Shown here: one piece after another, positions 1 through 8,116 of the stretch | Position numbering within the stretch: position 1 is the stretch's first letter | Layout: the number at the start of each line of letters is the position of its first letter | Source: an uncultured Stenotrophomonas sp. | GTDB lineage: Bacteria > Pseudomonadota > Gammaproteobacteria > Xanthomonadales > Xanthomonadaceae | Length of the DNA stretch: 43,300 nt | Assembly (NCBI GenBank): GCA_946223375.1 | Contig: CAMICU010000007.1 | Coordinates: forward strand, 1 to 43,300 | Direction: 5' to 3' | Notes under the pieces: generated by a model | Databases searched by the model: none | Told to the model about the DNA's origin: nothing | Seen by the model: only the letters and a program-made list of their open reading frames with translations | Translations under genes and position numbers: made by a program

Positions 1-1153
1 GCTGGGCGTGGCCGCGCACTGGAAGTACAAGGAAGGCGGCAAGGGCGCGGAGAAGGCATTCGACCGCAAGATCACCTGGATGCGGCAGCTGCTGGAACAG
101 GCGCAGGAGCCGGGCGCTGCCGATGACCTGGCCGGCGCGCTGGACGCCGAGCTGGTCGAGGACCGGGTCTACGCGCTGAGCCCCAAGGGCGAGGTGATGG
201 ACCTGCCTGCCGGCGCGACCCCGCTGGACTTCGCCTACCACGTGCACACGATGGTCGGGCACCGCTGCCGCGGTGCGAAGGTGAACGGCCGCATCGTGCC
301 GCTGACCTACCACCTGCGCAGTGGTGACCGGGTCGAGATCCTCACCGGCAAGGAAGCCGACCCGCGTCGCGACTGGCTGCTGCCGGCCAACGGTTTCCTC
401 GCCAGCAGCCGCTCGCGCGAGAAGGTCCGCAGCTGGTTCCACAAGCTGGACCGGGCGCGCAACGTGCAGGCCGGCCGCGAGCTGCTGGACCGCGAGCTCA
501 AGCGGCTGGGCCTGCAGCAGGCCGACCTGATGGTGGCCGCGCGCAAGTTCCACGCCGACAGCGTGGACGATCTGTACATCCAGGTCGCGCTGGGCGACAC
601 CGGCCCCAACCAGGTCAGCCGCGCGCTGCTGGAAGCGGAAAAGGCCGCGCAGGCGCCCGCGGCGCCGGCCCTGCCACGGCCCACCGCGCGGCGCGGCAGC
701 ACCGGCAAGTCCGACTTCACGGTCGAAGGTGTCGGCAATCTGCTGGTGCAGCTGGCACGTTGCTGCCAGCCGGTCGCCGGCGAGCCGATCAGCGGCTATC
801 TGACCCGCACCCGCGGCGTCACCGTGCACCGCGCCGACTGCGTGGCGCTGGCCCGGTTGTCGGCCGCGCACCCGGAGCGCGTGCTGCCGGTGGAATGGGG
901 GCGTGCCGGCTCCAGCTACGAAGTGGACGTGATGGTGCGCGCGGTCGACAGGCGCTGGCTGCTCAAGGACATCACCAACCTGATCGCGCAGGAGGATGCC
1001 TACGTCATCGAGATCAACAGCGACAACCTGCGCGAGAGTGGGCGGGTGCAGCTGCGGCTGCGGCTGAAGGTCAATGACTACGGGCAGCTGTCCACGCTGC
1101 TGGGCAAGCTCGACGCATTGCCGGGCGTGGACGAGGCGCGTCGTCTGGGCTGA
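1..1153 (+). CDS. relA: RelA, (p)ppGpp synthetase, C-terminal part (5' end outside window)
   Basis: This is the 3' part of a RelA-type GTP pyrophosphokinase, which makes the alarmone (p)ppGpp on stalled ribosomes. The reading frame is open from base 2, so the N-terminal hydrolase-like and most of the synthetase domain lie outside the window. The first visible residues (VAAHWKYKEG) are the end of the synthetase domain. A TGS domain follows (about nt 150-345, with DLPAGATPLDFAYHVHT), then a helical region, a Cys-containing zinc-finger-like segment (ARCCQPVAGEPISGYLTRTR, then VHRADC, about nt 755-840) and a C-terminal ACT/RRM domain. The end (DEARRL) matches what I remember of E. coli RelA. I call RelA and not SpoT from the WKYKEG region and overall resemblance, since the hydrolase domain cannot be inspected. 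The GTG at base 8 is internal and not a start. Confidence 0.93.
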   Translation, partial: LGVAAHWKYKEGGKGAEKAFDRKITWMRQLLEQAQEPGAADDLAGALDAELVEDRVYALSPKGEVMDLPAGATPLDFAYHVHTMVGHRCRGAKVNGRIVPLTYHLRSGDRVEILTGKEADPRRDWLLPANGFLASSRSREKVRSWFHKLDRARNVQAGRELLDRELKRLGLQQADLMVAARKFHADSVDDLYIQVALGDTGPNQVSRALLEAEKAAQAPAAPALPRPTARRGSTGKSDFTVEGVGNLLVQLARCCQPVAGEPISGYLTRTRGVTVHRADCVALARLSAAHPERVLPVEWGRAGSSYEVDVMVRAVDRRWLLKDITNLIAQEDAYVIEINSDNLRESGRVQLRLRLKVNDYGQLSTLLGKLDALPGVDEARRLG

Positions 1154-1290
1154 GCCGCGACAACGGGCGGGCGCGGCCTGTAGCGCGCGGGTCATGCCGG
1201 CCATCGAACATCGGCACCGCGGCGTGCCGATTCGGCAGGGCGCGGGGACGGCGACGGGCCGTGGACAAGGACAGACAGTAAGCTGGGCCC

Positions 1291-2838
1291 ATGGGACGAA
1301 TGTGGCAACGGGTGGAGCAGGGCCTGCAGGTGCTCGGTGACCGGCTGCGGCTGTACAGCCGCTGGTGGGTGGCCCGTGGCTGGACCAGTCCGCGCGCATG
1401 GCGCGCGATCGCGGTCGGCGTGCTGCTGCTGGCGATCGTGCTGGCGATCTTCCGGCAGCCGCTTGCCGACCGGCTGTGGCCGGAGACGCGTATCCAGCGC
1501 CTGCTGGATGATGGCGAGCAGGCGCTGCGGCAGGGGCGCCTGAGTGCCGCCGATGGCAGCGGCGCGCGCGAGCTGTTCCAGGCTGCCGCGGCGCTGGATC
1601 CGGACCGCAGTGATGTGCAGCGTGCGCTGGTCCGGACCGGCCAGGTCGCGCTCGACCAGGCGCGCCGGAAACTGGCGGCGGGGGATCGGAGCGGGGGCGT
1701 GGCCGCGCTGGAGCTGGCCCGCCAGCTGCAGGCGCCGGCAGCGGAGATCGAGCAGCTCACGCGCGCGATGCGGCCCGGCGGGGACGGTGACGAAGCGCTG
1801 GAGCAGGTGCTGCGGCAGGCCGAGCAGGCGCAGGCGCAGGGGCGCCTGGATGACGGCCCGGACAGCGCCTTGCCGCTGTACCAGCGGGTGCTGTCGGTGC
1901 AGCCGGACCGGATGCGGGCGCTGGAAGGGCGTGACGAGGTGCTGGCCGACCTGCTCGCGCAGGCACGCCAGCAGGCTGCGGACGGGGAGCTGGCCGCCGC
2001 CGCGGCCAGCGTGCAGCGGGTGGAGTCCTATGACGCCGGGCACGCCGAACTGCCCACCACCAAGGCCGCGCTCAATGCCGCGTTCGACCAGCGCCGGCAG
2101 CAGGCCGAGCGCGATCTGGCACGCGGTCGCCTGGCACAGGCGAGCAAGGGGTTCCAGCAGGTGCTGGCGCTGGGCGACAACGCCGCCGCGCGGCAGGGCC
2201 TGCAGCGCATCGCCAGCGCGCAGGCGCACGAAGTCACCCGCCTGGCCGCGGATTTCCATTTCGAGCAGGCCGAGCAGGCCTTGGCGCATGCGCGCGAGCT
2301 GGCGCCGGACAGCGCCGAGGTCGTCAACGCCGGGCAGGCGCTGCAGCGCGCGCGCGCGGCGAGCCGGTCGATGGAGGTGCAGCTGCCGGCGGCCACGCGT
2401 GAGCGCCGGCTGCGCGCGCTGCTGGCCCAGCTGGAGGAGGCCGAGGCGCGCGAACAGTGGCTGCTGCCACCGGGCAGCAGTGCCTATGACCGCTTCAAGG
2501 CCGCGCAGGCCCTGGCGCCGCAGGATGCACGGGTCAAGCGCGCGGCGGCGCGCATCCTGCCGGCCGCGCGGACCTGCCTGGATGACAATCTGCGCGGCAA
2601 CCGGCTGCGCGCCGCGCGGACCTGCCTGGACGCGTGGCAGGCGCTGGCGCCGGCCGACCCGGGCCTGTTACCGGCACGCCGACGGCTGGCGCAGCGCTGG
2701 ATCGCGGTGGGCAGCGAGCGCCTGGGCGCCGGTGACACCGCGTTCGCGCAGCAGGCACTGCAGCAGGCGCAGGAAGTGGATGCCGGCGCGCCGGACATCG
2801 ACGCGTTCGCCCGCCGGGTGCGCGCCGCGGTGCGCTGA
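1291..2838 (+). CDS. Membrane-anchored TPR-like repeat protein, function unknown
   Basis: The predicted protein has 515 residues: a short basic cytoplasmic N-terminus, one hydrophobic segment (residues about 39-54, IAVGVLLLAIVLAIF) and a long alanine-, arginine- and glutamine-rich helical region. The helices look like degenerate TPR units (for example ELFQAAAALDPDRSDV, ALPLYQRVLSVQPDRM and QALQQAQEVDAGAPDI). Such proteins usually act as scaffolds for protein-protein contacts at the inner membrane, with the repeats probably in the periplasm. An in-frame 20-bp direct repeat (2563-2582 and 2611-2630, 48 bp apart) encodes AARTCLD twice. The ATG at 1291 follows a 137-bp gap after relA and I see no other credible start. 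I do not recognise a named family, and no function can be assigned from context. The long plus-strand frame overlapping its 3' half is a GC-rich shadow. Confidence 0.82.
   Translation: MGRMWQRVEQGLQVLGDRLRLYSRWWVARGWTSPRAWRAIAVGVLLLAIVLAIFRQPLADRLWPETRIQRLLDDGEQALRQGRLSAADGSGARELFQAAAALDPDRSDVQRALVRTGQVALDQARRKLAAGDRSGGVAALELARQLQAPAAEIEQLTRAMRPGGDGDEALEQVLRQAEQAQAQGRLDDGPDSALPLYQRVLSVQPDRMRALEGRDEVLADLLAQARQQAADGELAAAAASVQRVESYDAGHAELPTTKAALNAAFDQRRQQAERDLARGRLAQASKGFQQVLALGDNAAARQGLQRIASAQAHEVTRLAADFHFEQAEQALAHARELAPDSAEVVNAGQALQRARAASRSMEVQLPAATRERRLRALLAQLEEAEAREQWLLPPGSSAYDRFKAAQALAPQDARVKRAAARILPAARTCLDDNLRGNRLRAARTCLDAWQALAPADPGLLPARRRLAQRWIAVGSERLGAGDTAFAQQALQQAQEVDAGAPDIDAFARRVRAAVR
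2563..2630 (+). repeat. 20-bp in-frame direct repeat (16-codon period)
   Basis: The same 20 bases (gccgcgcggacctgcctgga) occur at 2563-2582 and 2611-2630, exactly 48 bp apart and in the same reading frame. Each copy encodes AARTCLD in the TPR-like protein. It looks like a small internal duplication within one helical repeat. Confidence 0.75.
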
Positions 2839-2869
2839 GCCACGCCCAGCGTGGCGTGGCCGGCCGCGG

Positions 2870-4987
2870 TCAGTGCGTCGGTGCGTCGTCGCCGGGGCTG
2901 AAGAACACGCGCTCCACCGCCGCCTGCGCCGCGTCCAGCGAGAAGTGCTCGGCGATGTTGCACAGGCCGTTCGTGGCCAGCGTCTCCCACAGCGCCGGGT
3001 CGCGGTACAGCCGGACGACGGCATCGGCGAAGGCCTGCGCCTCATCGCCGACCAGCACGTCCTGGCCATCGCGCAGGTGCATGCCCTCGACCGCGCAGGT
3101 CGTCGCCACGACCGGCTGCCCGTGCGCCATGCTCAGGTTGATCTTGCCCTTCACCCCGGCGCCGAAACGCAGCGGTGCCACCGCGATGCGGCAGCCGTCC
3201 ATGTACGGCGTCACTTCGGGCACATAGCCATGCACGACGACCCCGGCCTGGCGCTCGGCCAGCGTCTGGATGTCCGCGGGCACGTCGGCGCCGATGCAGT
3301 GGAAGCGGACCTGTGGCAGCTGCAGGCGGATCCGCGGGAATACCTCGCCGATGAACCACTGCATCGCATCCAGGTTGGGCAGGTGGCGGAAGCCGCCGAC
3401 GAACACCAGGTCCTGCCGCTGGGCCCAGCCGGCGCCCTTGCCGGCGACTTCATGCAGGTTGGAGATCAGCGCCACCTGCACGTCCGGTGCATCGATGGCG
3501 AGCTGCTGCTGTTCGGCGGCACTGACCAGCACCGTCACGTCGGTGCCGGCCATCACCGCGAACTCGGCGGCGCGGGTGCGTTCGGCGCCGCGCATCTGGC
3601 CGGCATCGGCGGCCACTTCGGCGCCGCGCCGTTCGCGCAGGTAATGCAGGTCCACCGTGTCGAACACCGTGCGTGCCTGCGGGGCGAACTGCCGCACCAG
3701 CGCCAGGCATTCGTTGGCGACGTGGTAGCGCACCATCATCACCACCGCGAAGCGCGGCCCGTTCTCGCGCAGCCAGCGGCTCACGCCGGGCAGGAACGGC
3801 GCATGCCAGACCTCCACCCCCAGCGCCTGCAGCGCCTCGGTGGCCTTGCCGGCATGTTCGCCACGGGTCGGCACGAATACCACGTGCGCGCCGCCGGCGA
3901 GCAGCATGCGGATCAGGTTGAACTGGCGCAGCGAGGCCGAGTCGCGGTCCGGCTGCGGTACCGATTCGTCCAAGATCAGGATCTGGCGGCGGCCGTGATG
4001 CTGGTTGGCCGGGGTCGGGACGCTGCCGGCCGGCAACTGCGCGGCCAGCGCCTGCTGCCACTTGGCGGCGAACACCTGCTGGTTGCGGACCTGGTAGGCC
4101 TTGACCCCGCTGCCGGTGTCGGTGCCGTTGCTGGTGCCCTCGTCGTGCACGACGCGGCTGGCCGGCTGCACCAGCACGCGGCGGCCGGCCGCACGCACCT
4201 TGAAGGCCAGGTCGGTGTCCTCGTAGTAGGCGGGCGCGTAGCGCGTGTCCAGCCCTCCGAGCTGTTCGAACAGCGCACGCGGAATCGCCAGCACCGCGCC
4301 GGAGCAGTAGTCGGTATCGCGCAGGGCGGAGAAGCGCGGGTCCTCGGCGGACTCGAAGCGGCCATAGCTCCAGCAGCTGCCGTCACGGAACACCACCCCG
4401 CCGGACTCCTGCAGGCGCCCGTCCGGGTACAGCAGCTGCGCGCCGACCAGGCCGGCCTCGGGCATGCGGCTGAAGGTGTCCAGCAATGCGTCGAGCCAGC
4501 CGGGCTGGGGCACGGTGTCGTTGTTGAGCAGCACCACGTAGTCGCCGCGGCTCAGCCGCAGGCCGTCGTTGCAGGCGGCGATGAAGCCGCCGTTCTGCGC
4601 CCGGACGTGGTAGCGCAGCCCGCCGATGGCGGGCATCCAGCGACGCGTCTCGTCGCTGCTGCCGTCATCGATGACCAGGATCTCGCAGTCCGCCTGCGGC
4701 GGATGCGCGGCCAGCGCGCGCAGGCAGGCCAGGGTGTGCGCGCAGTGGTTGTAGACCGGGATGACGATGCTGGCGCGCGGGTGCTCGCTGCGGGGTACGC
4801 TGAACGGCGCGAACGCCGCCGGGGCCGGCAGGTACAGCGGCGCACGCTGTGGTGGCGGCTGCCGGCGGGTGTGAACGCCGACCCGGTGCAGGGTGGCGCG
4901 CCAGCCGCGGGTGCGCAGGCTGGCCAGGCCGCGGCGGATCAGGCCGACGATGCGTTTGAGGTGATACCGCGCATCGGCCAGTGACAT
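2870..4987 (-). CDS. Bimodular glycosyltransferase: GT2 domain followed by GT4-like domain
   Basis: This 705-residue protein carries two sugar-transfer modules. The N-terminal GT-A (GT2) domain starts near residue 72 (SIVIPVYN) and has the nucleotide-binding IDDGS (106-110), a DXD-like LNNDT (154-158) and the acidic EDTD (256-259) of this family. After residue about 335 comes a GT-B fold module with the late GT4-type segment VGGFRHLPNLDAMQWF, then PLRFGAGVKGKINLSMAHG and AVEGMHLRDGQD. Such fusions usually build cell-surface polysaccharides or modify surface proteins by adding two sugars in succession; the acceptor cannot be read here. Two in-frame ATGs lie at 4993 and 4987. I choose 4987 because AAGGA (4994-4998) sits six bases before it but directly abuts the other. 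There is no signal peptide or membrane span. It stands alone, divergent from mrcB, with no other polysaccharide gene nearby. Confidence 0.9.
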   Translation of the reverse strand: MSLADARYHLKRIVGLIRRGLASLRTRGWRATLHRVGVHTRRQPPPQRAPLYLPAPAAFAPFSVPRSEHPRASIVIPVYNHCAHTLACLRALAAHPPQADCEILVIDDGSSDETRRWMPAIGGLRYHVRAQNGGFIAACNDGLRLSRGDYVVLLNNDTVPQPGWLDALLDTFSRMPEAGLVGAQLLYPDGRLQESGGVVFRDGSCWSYGRFESAEDPRFSALRDTDYCSGAVLAIPRALFEQLGGLDTRYAPAYYEDTDLAFKVRAAGRRVLVQPASRVVHDEGTSNGTDTGSGVKAYQVRNQQVFAAKWQQALAAQLPAGSVPTPANQHHGRRQILILDESVPQPDRDSASLRQFNLIRMLLAGGAHVVFVPTRGEHAGKATEALQALGVEVWHAPFLPGVSRWLRENGPRFAVVMMVRYHVANECLALVRQFAPQARTVFDTVDLHYLRERRGAEVAADAGQMRGAERTRAAEFAVMAGTDVTVLVSAAEQQQLAIDAPDVQVALISNLHEVAGKGAGWAQRQDLVFVGGFRHLPNLDAMQWFIGEVFPRIRLQLPQVRFHCIGADVPADIQTLAERQAGVVVHGYVPEVTPYMDGCRIAVAPLRFGAGVKGKINLSMAHGQPVVATTCAVEGMHLRDGQDVLVGDEAQAFADAVVRLYRDPALWETLATNGLCNIAEHFSLDAAQAAVERVFFSPGDDAPTH

Positions 4988-5056
4988 CGACATTCCTTCA
5001 GAACTCCAGCTTAAGCGGCAACGTGCCGGCAGCCGCCCCTCGGGGTGGGGCTGCGT

Positions 5057-5062
5057 TAGACT
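5057..5062 (+). promoter_or_regulatory. Possible -10 element for mrcB
   Basis: TAGACT in the 102-bp divergent gap between the glycosyltransferase and mrcB lies about 27 bp before the GTG start. No good -35 is visible. It resembles the -10 sites seen before other genes of this window, but the call is weak. Confidence 0.3.
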
Positions 5063-5089
5063 CGCAACAAACCACATTCTCGCATTCCC

Positions 5090-7510
5090 GTGCCACGACG
5101 CCACGATTCCGACGAATTCGAAGACGATACCGACGACAGCAATCCGTTGTGGCGCAGCCGCCTGATCACCTGGGGCATCGCCGCCGTGGCCTTGGGGTTG
5201 GGCTTCCTGATCCCCTATACGCTGTACCTGAACAGCCAGGTCACGCAGCGTTTCGGCGAGCTGCGCTGGCAGATTCCCACCCGCGTCTACGCGCGTCCGC
5301 TGGTACTGAGCCCGGGCGTGGCGATGAACCCGTCCACGCTGAAGACCGAGCTGGCCGCTTCCGGTTACCGCGACGATGGCAACGGCCAGAGCCCGGGCAC
5401 CTACAAGGTGAAGGGCAGCAGCTTCAGCATCTCCAGCCGCGGCTATGACGACGTCGACGGGCGGGTGGCGCCGCGCCAGGTCGAGGTGGTGGTGTCCGGC
5501 GGACAGGTCGCCTCGGTGCGCGAAAGCGGCAGCCGCAAGGCGGTCAAGGCGGCGCGGCTGGATCCGGCCCGCATTGCCACCCTGTATGGGCAGAAGCAGG
5601 AAGAGCGCCGGCTGGTGCGCGTGTCGGAGGTGCCGGAACTGCTGGTCGTGGGCCTGCAGGCGGTCGAGGACAAGGACTTCGCCCGCCATCACGGCATCGA
5701 CCTGAGCGGCATCATGCGCGCGGTCTGGGTGGCGGTGCGTTCCGGCGGCGAAACCCGCCAGGGTGCCAGCACGCTGACCCAGCAGCTGGCGCGCAGCGGC
5801 CTGCTCGGCATCGGCAAGGAACAGACCCTCACCCGCAAGTTCAACGAGGTGCTGTACGCGCTGATCATGGAAGCGCGCTACGAGAAGGCCACGATCCTGG
5901 AGGCCTACCTCAACCAGGTCTATCTGGGCCAGCGTGGCAGCCAGGCCATCCACGGCGTGTCCTCCGGCGCGGAGTTCTGGTTCGGGCAGGACCTGGACTC
6001 GCTCAGCTCCGAACAGGTGGCCCTGCTGATCGGGCTGGTGAAGGGGCCGTCCTACTACGACCCGCGGCGCAATCCCGAGCGTGCGCTGGACCGGCGCAAC
6101 TTCGTGCTGGGCAAGCTGCATGAGAGCCAGCTGATCGACGACGCCGAGTACCAGCGTGCGCTGAAGGCGCCGCTGGGGGTGTCCAAGACGCCGGGCATCG
6201 CCGCGGCCAACCGCTTCCCCGCCTACATCGACCTGGTGCGCCGCCAGCTCGGCAACGACTACCCGGAAAGCGTGCTGCAGGGCGCGGGCCTGAATGTCTT
6301 CACCGGCATGTCGCCATCGGCCCAGGCCTATGCCGAGGGCGCGGTCGCGCACACCATCAAGTCGCTGGAGAACAAGCGCCGTCCCGAGCTGCAGACCGGC
6401 CTGGTGGTCACCGACGTGCATAACGGCGACGTGCTGGCGGTGGTCGGCAGCCGCGACGTCGCCGAGCCGGGCTTCAACCGCGCCATTGACGCGCAGCGGC
6501 CGGTCGGTTCGCTGCTCAAGCCGTTCGTGTACCTGCTGGCACTGGCGCAGCCGGACCGTTTCTCGCTGGCCAGCTGGGTCGATGATTCGCCGGTGACGGT
6601 CAAGCTCAGCCGGGGCCGCAACTGGACGCCGGGCAATGCCGACAACCGCAGCCACGGCACGGTGCGGCTGATCGATGCACTGGCCATGTCGTACAACCAG
6701 GCCACGGTGCGGGTCGGCATGCAGGTCGGCCCGGAGCGGCTGGCGCAGCTGGTCAACGTACTGGCCGGGCTCAAGGCCGAGACCAATCCCTCGGTGATCC
6801 TCGGCTCGACCGACCAGAGCCCGTACGGCATGGCCCAGCTGTACCAGTTCCTGGCCTCCGGGGGCGAGATCCAGCCGCTGCACGCGGTGCGTGGCGTGGT
6901 CGATGCACAGGGCAAACTGCTCAAGCGCTATGACAAGAGCCCGGCGCCGGCGCAGGAAGGCGACTCCATCGCCGCCAACCTGATCAGCGTGGCGCTGCAG
7001 CAGGTGGTGTCCAGCGGCACCGCATCGCGGCTGAATGCCGATGGTCTGTCGCGGCTGCAGGCCGCCGGCAAGACCGGTACCTCCAACGATGGCCGCGACA
7101 GCTGGTATGCCGGCTACACCGGCGATCATCTGGCGGTGATCTGGATGGGCAACGACCAGAACGAACAGACCGGCCTGTACGGCGCCACCGGTTCGATGCG
7201 GGTGTGGTCGGGCATCTTCCGCAACCTGCCCAGTGCGCCGCTGCGGGTGAACAACAAGGGGCTGGACTGGCAGTACGTGGAAGCGTCCGGCAGCAACGCC
7301 ACCGACGAAGGCTGCCCTGGCGCGCGCCGCTTCCCGTTCGTGGTCGGTTTCGCGCCGCCGCACGTGCCCTGCGCGATGCCGGCCGAGGCCGTCCCGGCCG
7401 ACGGCGAGTCCGGCGAGGAGCAGGGCGGAGGCTGGCGCAGCTGGTTCGGCCTGGACCGCAAGCCCGCCGACGCGGCGCCCGCGCCCGCCACCGAACCCCC
7501 CGCACGATGA
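5090..7510 (+). CDS. mrcB: Penicillin-binding protein 1B, bifunctional transglycosylase/transpeptidase
   Basis: This class A PBP polymerises lipid II into glycan strands and cross-links the peptides in the periplasm. The order is a short acidic cytoplasmic tail, a membrane anchor (about residues 24-46), a UB2H-like region (about 55-145) typical of PBP1b, and a GT51 domain with the catalytic EDKDF (193-197), RQGASTLTQQLAR and LNQVYLGQRG. The transpeptidase follows with nucleophile S474 in SLLK, SYN (534-536) and KTGTS (661-665). At 806 residues it has the usual length. The start is GTG at 5090 with no clear Shine-Dalgarno; the next in-frame Met would remove the anchor, so GTG is preferred. The stop overlaps the ATG of the downstream lipoprotein gene, which probably encodes its activator. 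The C-terminal tail is rich in Pro, Ala and acidic residues. Confidence 0.95.
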   Translation: MPRRHDSDEFEDDTDDSNPLWRSRLITWGIAAVALGLGFLIPYTLYLNSQVTQRFGELRWQIPTRVYARPLVLSPGVAMNPSTLKTELAASGYRDDGNGQSPGTYKVKGSSFSISSRGYDDVDGRVAPRQVEVVVSGGQVASVRESGSRKAVKAARLDPARIATLYGQKQEERRLVRVSEVPELLVVGLQAVEDKDFARHHGIDLSGIMRAVWVAVRSGGETRQGASTLTQQLARSGLLGIGKEQTLTRKFNEVLYALIMEARYEKATILEAYLNQVYLGQRGSQAIHGVSSGAEFWFGQDLDSLSSEQVALLIGLVKGPSYYDPRRNPERALDRRNFVLGKLHESQLIDDAEYQRALKAPLGVSKTPGIAAANRFPAYIDLVRRQLGNDYPESVLQGAGLNVFTGMSPSAQAYAEGAVAHTIKSLENKRRPELQTGLVVTDVHNGDVLAVVGSRDVAEPGFNRAIDAQRPVGSLLKPFVYLLALAQPDRFSLASWVDDSPVTVKLSRGRNWTPGNADNRSHGTVRLIDALAMSYNQATVRVGMQVGPERLAQLVNVLAGLKAETNPSVILGSTDQSPYGMAQLYQFLASGGEIQPLHAVRGVVDAQGKLLKRYDKSPAPAQEGDSIAANLISVALQQVVSSGTASRLNADGLSRLQAAGKTGTSNDGRDSWYAGYTGDHLAVIWMGNDQNEQTGLYGATGSMRVWSGIFRNLPSAPLRVNNKGLDWQYVEASGSNATDEGCPGARRFPFVVGFAPPHVPCAMPAEAVPADGESGEEQGGGWRSWFGLDRKPADAAPAPATEPPAR

Positions 7511-8049
7511 TGCCGAAGATGACCATTTCCGCCGTGATCCGCCCCACGCTGGCCGCACTGACCAGTGGCCTGCTGCTCAGCGCCTGCCTCAGCGCACCGC
7601 CGCCGGCCCCCCCGGTGGTGGACCCGACCACGCCGGCGCAGCGCCTGGCCGCGGTGGAAGCGATCGCCGGGGTCGATGACACCGAGCTGTCGGTGCAGCC
7701 GCTGCGCGATGCGCAGGTCGATGACCTGCGCGAAGCTGCCGCCGCCAAACGCCGCGCCGGTGACCTGAGCGGGGCGGCCGAAGCCTTGAACGAGGCCTTG
7801 CTGCTGGTCGACAACGACCCGGGCATCCTGCAGGAACGCGCCGAGGTGGCACTGCTGCAGGCCGACTGGCCACGCGCCGAGGCACTGGCCAGGAAGGCGG
7901 TGGAGCTGGGGTCGCGGACCGGCCCGCTGTGCCGTCGCCACTGGGCGACCATCGAGCAGTCGCGCCTGGCCCGTGCCGAGAAGGAAAACGCCGTCTCCGC
8001 GCATGCGCAGATCGAGGGCTGCACGGTGCCCGGCATCAAGCGCTTCTGA
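7507..8049 (+). CDS. TPR lipoprotein, probable LpoP-like activator of PBP1b
   Basis: This 180-residue protein begins with a lipoprotein signal: hydrophobic stretch LAALTSGLLLSAC with the lipobox cysteine at residue 27. A proline-rich linker (APPPAPPVVDPTTP) and a small helical domain of TPR-like units follow (about residues 70-150, for example GDLSGAAEALNEALLLVDNDPGILQERAEVALLQ, seen in two parts). The start ATG overlaps the mrcB stop as ATGA, so the two are translationally coupled. A second ATG follows immediately. In Pseudomonas aeruginosa, PBP1b is activated by LpoP, an outer-membrane TPR lipoprotein encoded beside it. Signal, linker, TPR content and coupling all fit that role here, but function is inferred and not shown. 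Two Cys near the end (CRRHW and GCTVPG) could form a disulfide. A generic tetratricopeptide lipoprotein is the alternative. Confidence 0.8.
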   Translation: MMPKMTISAVIRPTLAALTSGLLLSACLSAPPPAPPVVDPTTPAQRLAAVEAIAGVDDTELSVQPLRDAQVDDLREAAAAKRRAGDLSGAAEALNEALLLVDNDPGILQERAEVALLQADWPRAEALARKAVELGSRTGPLCRRHWATIEQSRLARAEKENAVSAHAQIEGCTVPGIKRF

Positions 8050-8116
8050 GGATGCGGCATCGCCGCGGCGGGGCGGGCGGGATGCCGCCGCCGTCGCGCG
8101 GCGCCTGTCGATCACC

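Noticed and set aside
1544..4984. 1146-codon plus-strand frame crossing the TPR-like protein and the glycosyltransferase
   Set aside because: It is out of frame with the TPR-like gene and antisense to a glycosyltransferase with clear motifs. Its composition is Arg/Ala/Cys/Trp-rich noise.
4988..7558. N-terminal extension of the glycosyltransferase frame across mrcB
   Set aside because: The frame is open by chance antisense to mrcB. The glycosyltransferase start with a good ribosome site is at 4987.
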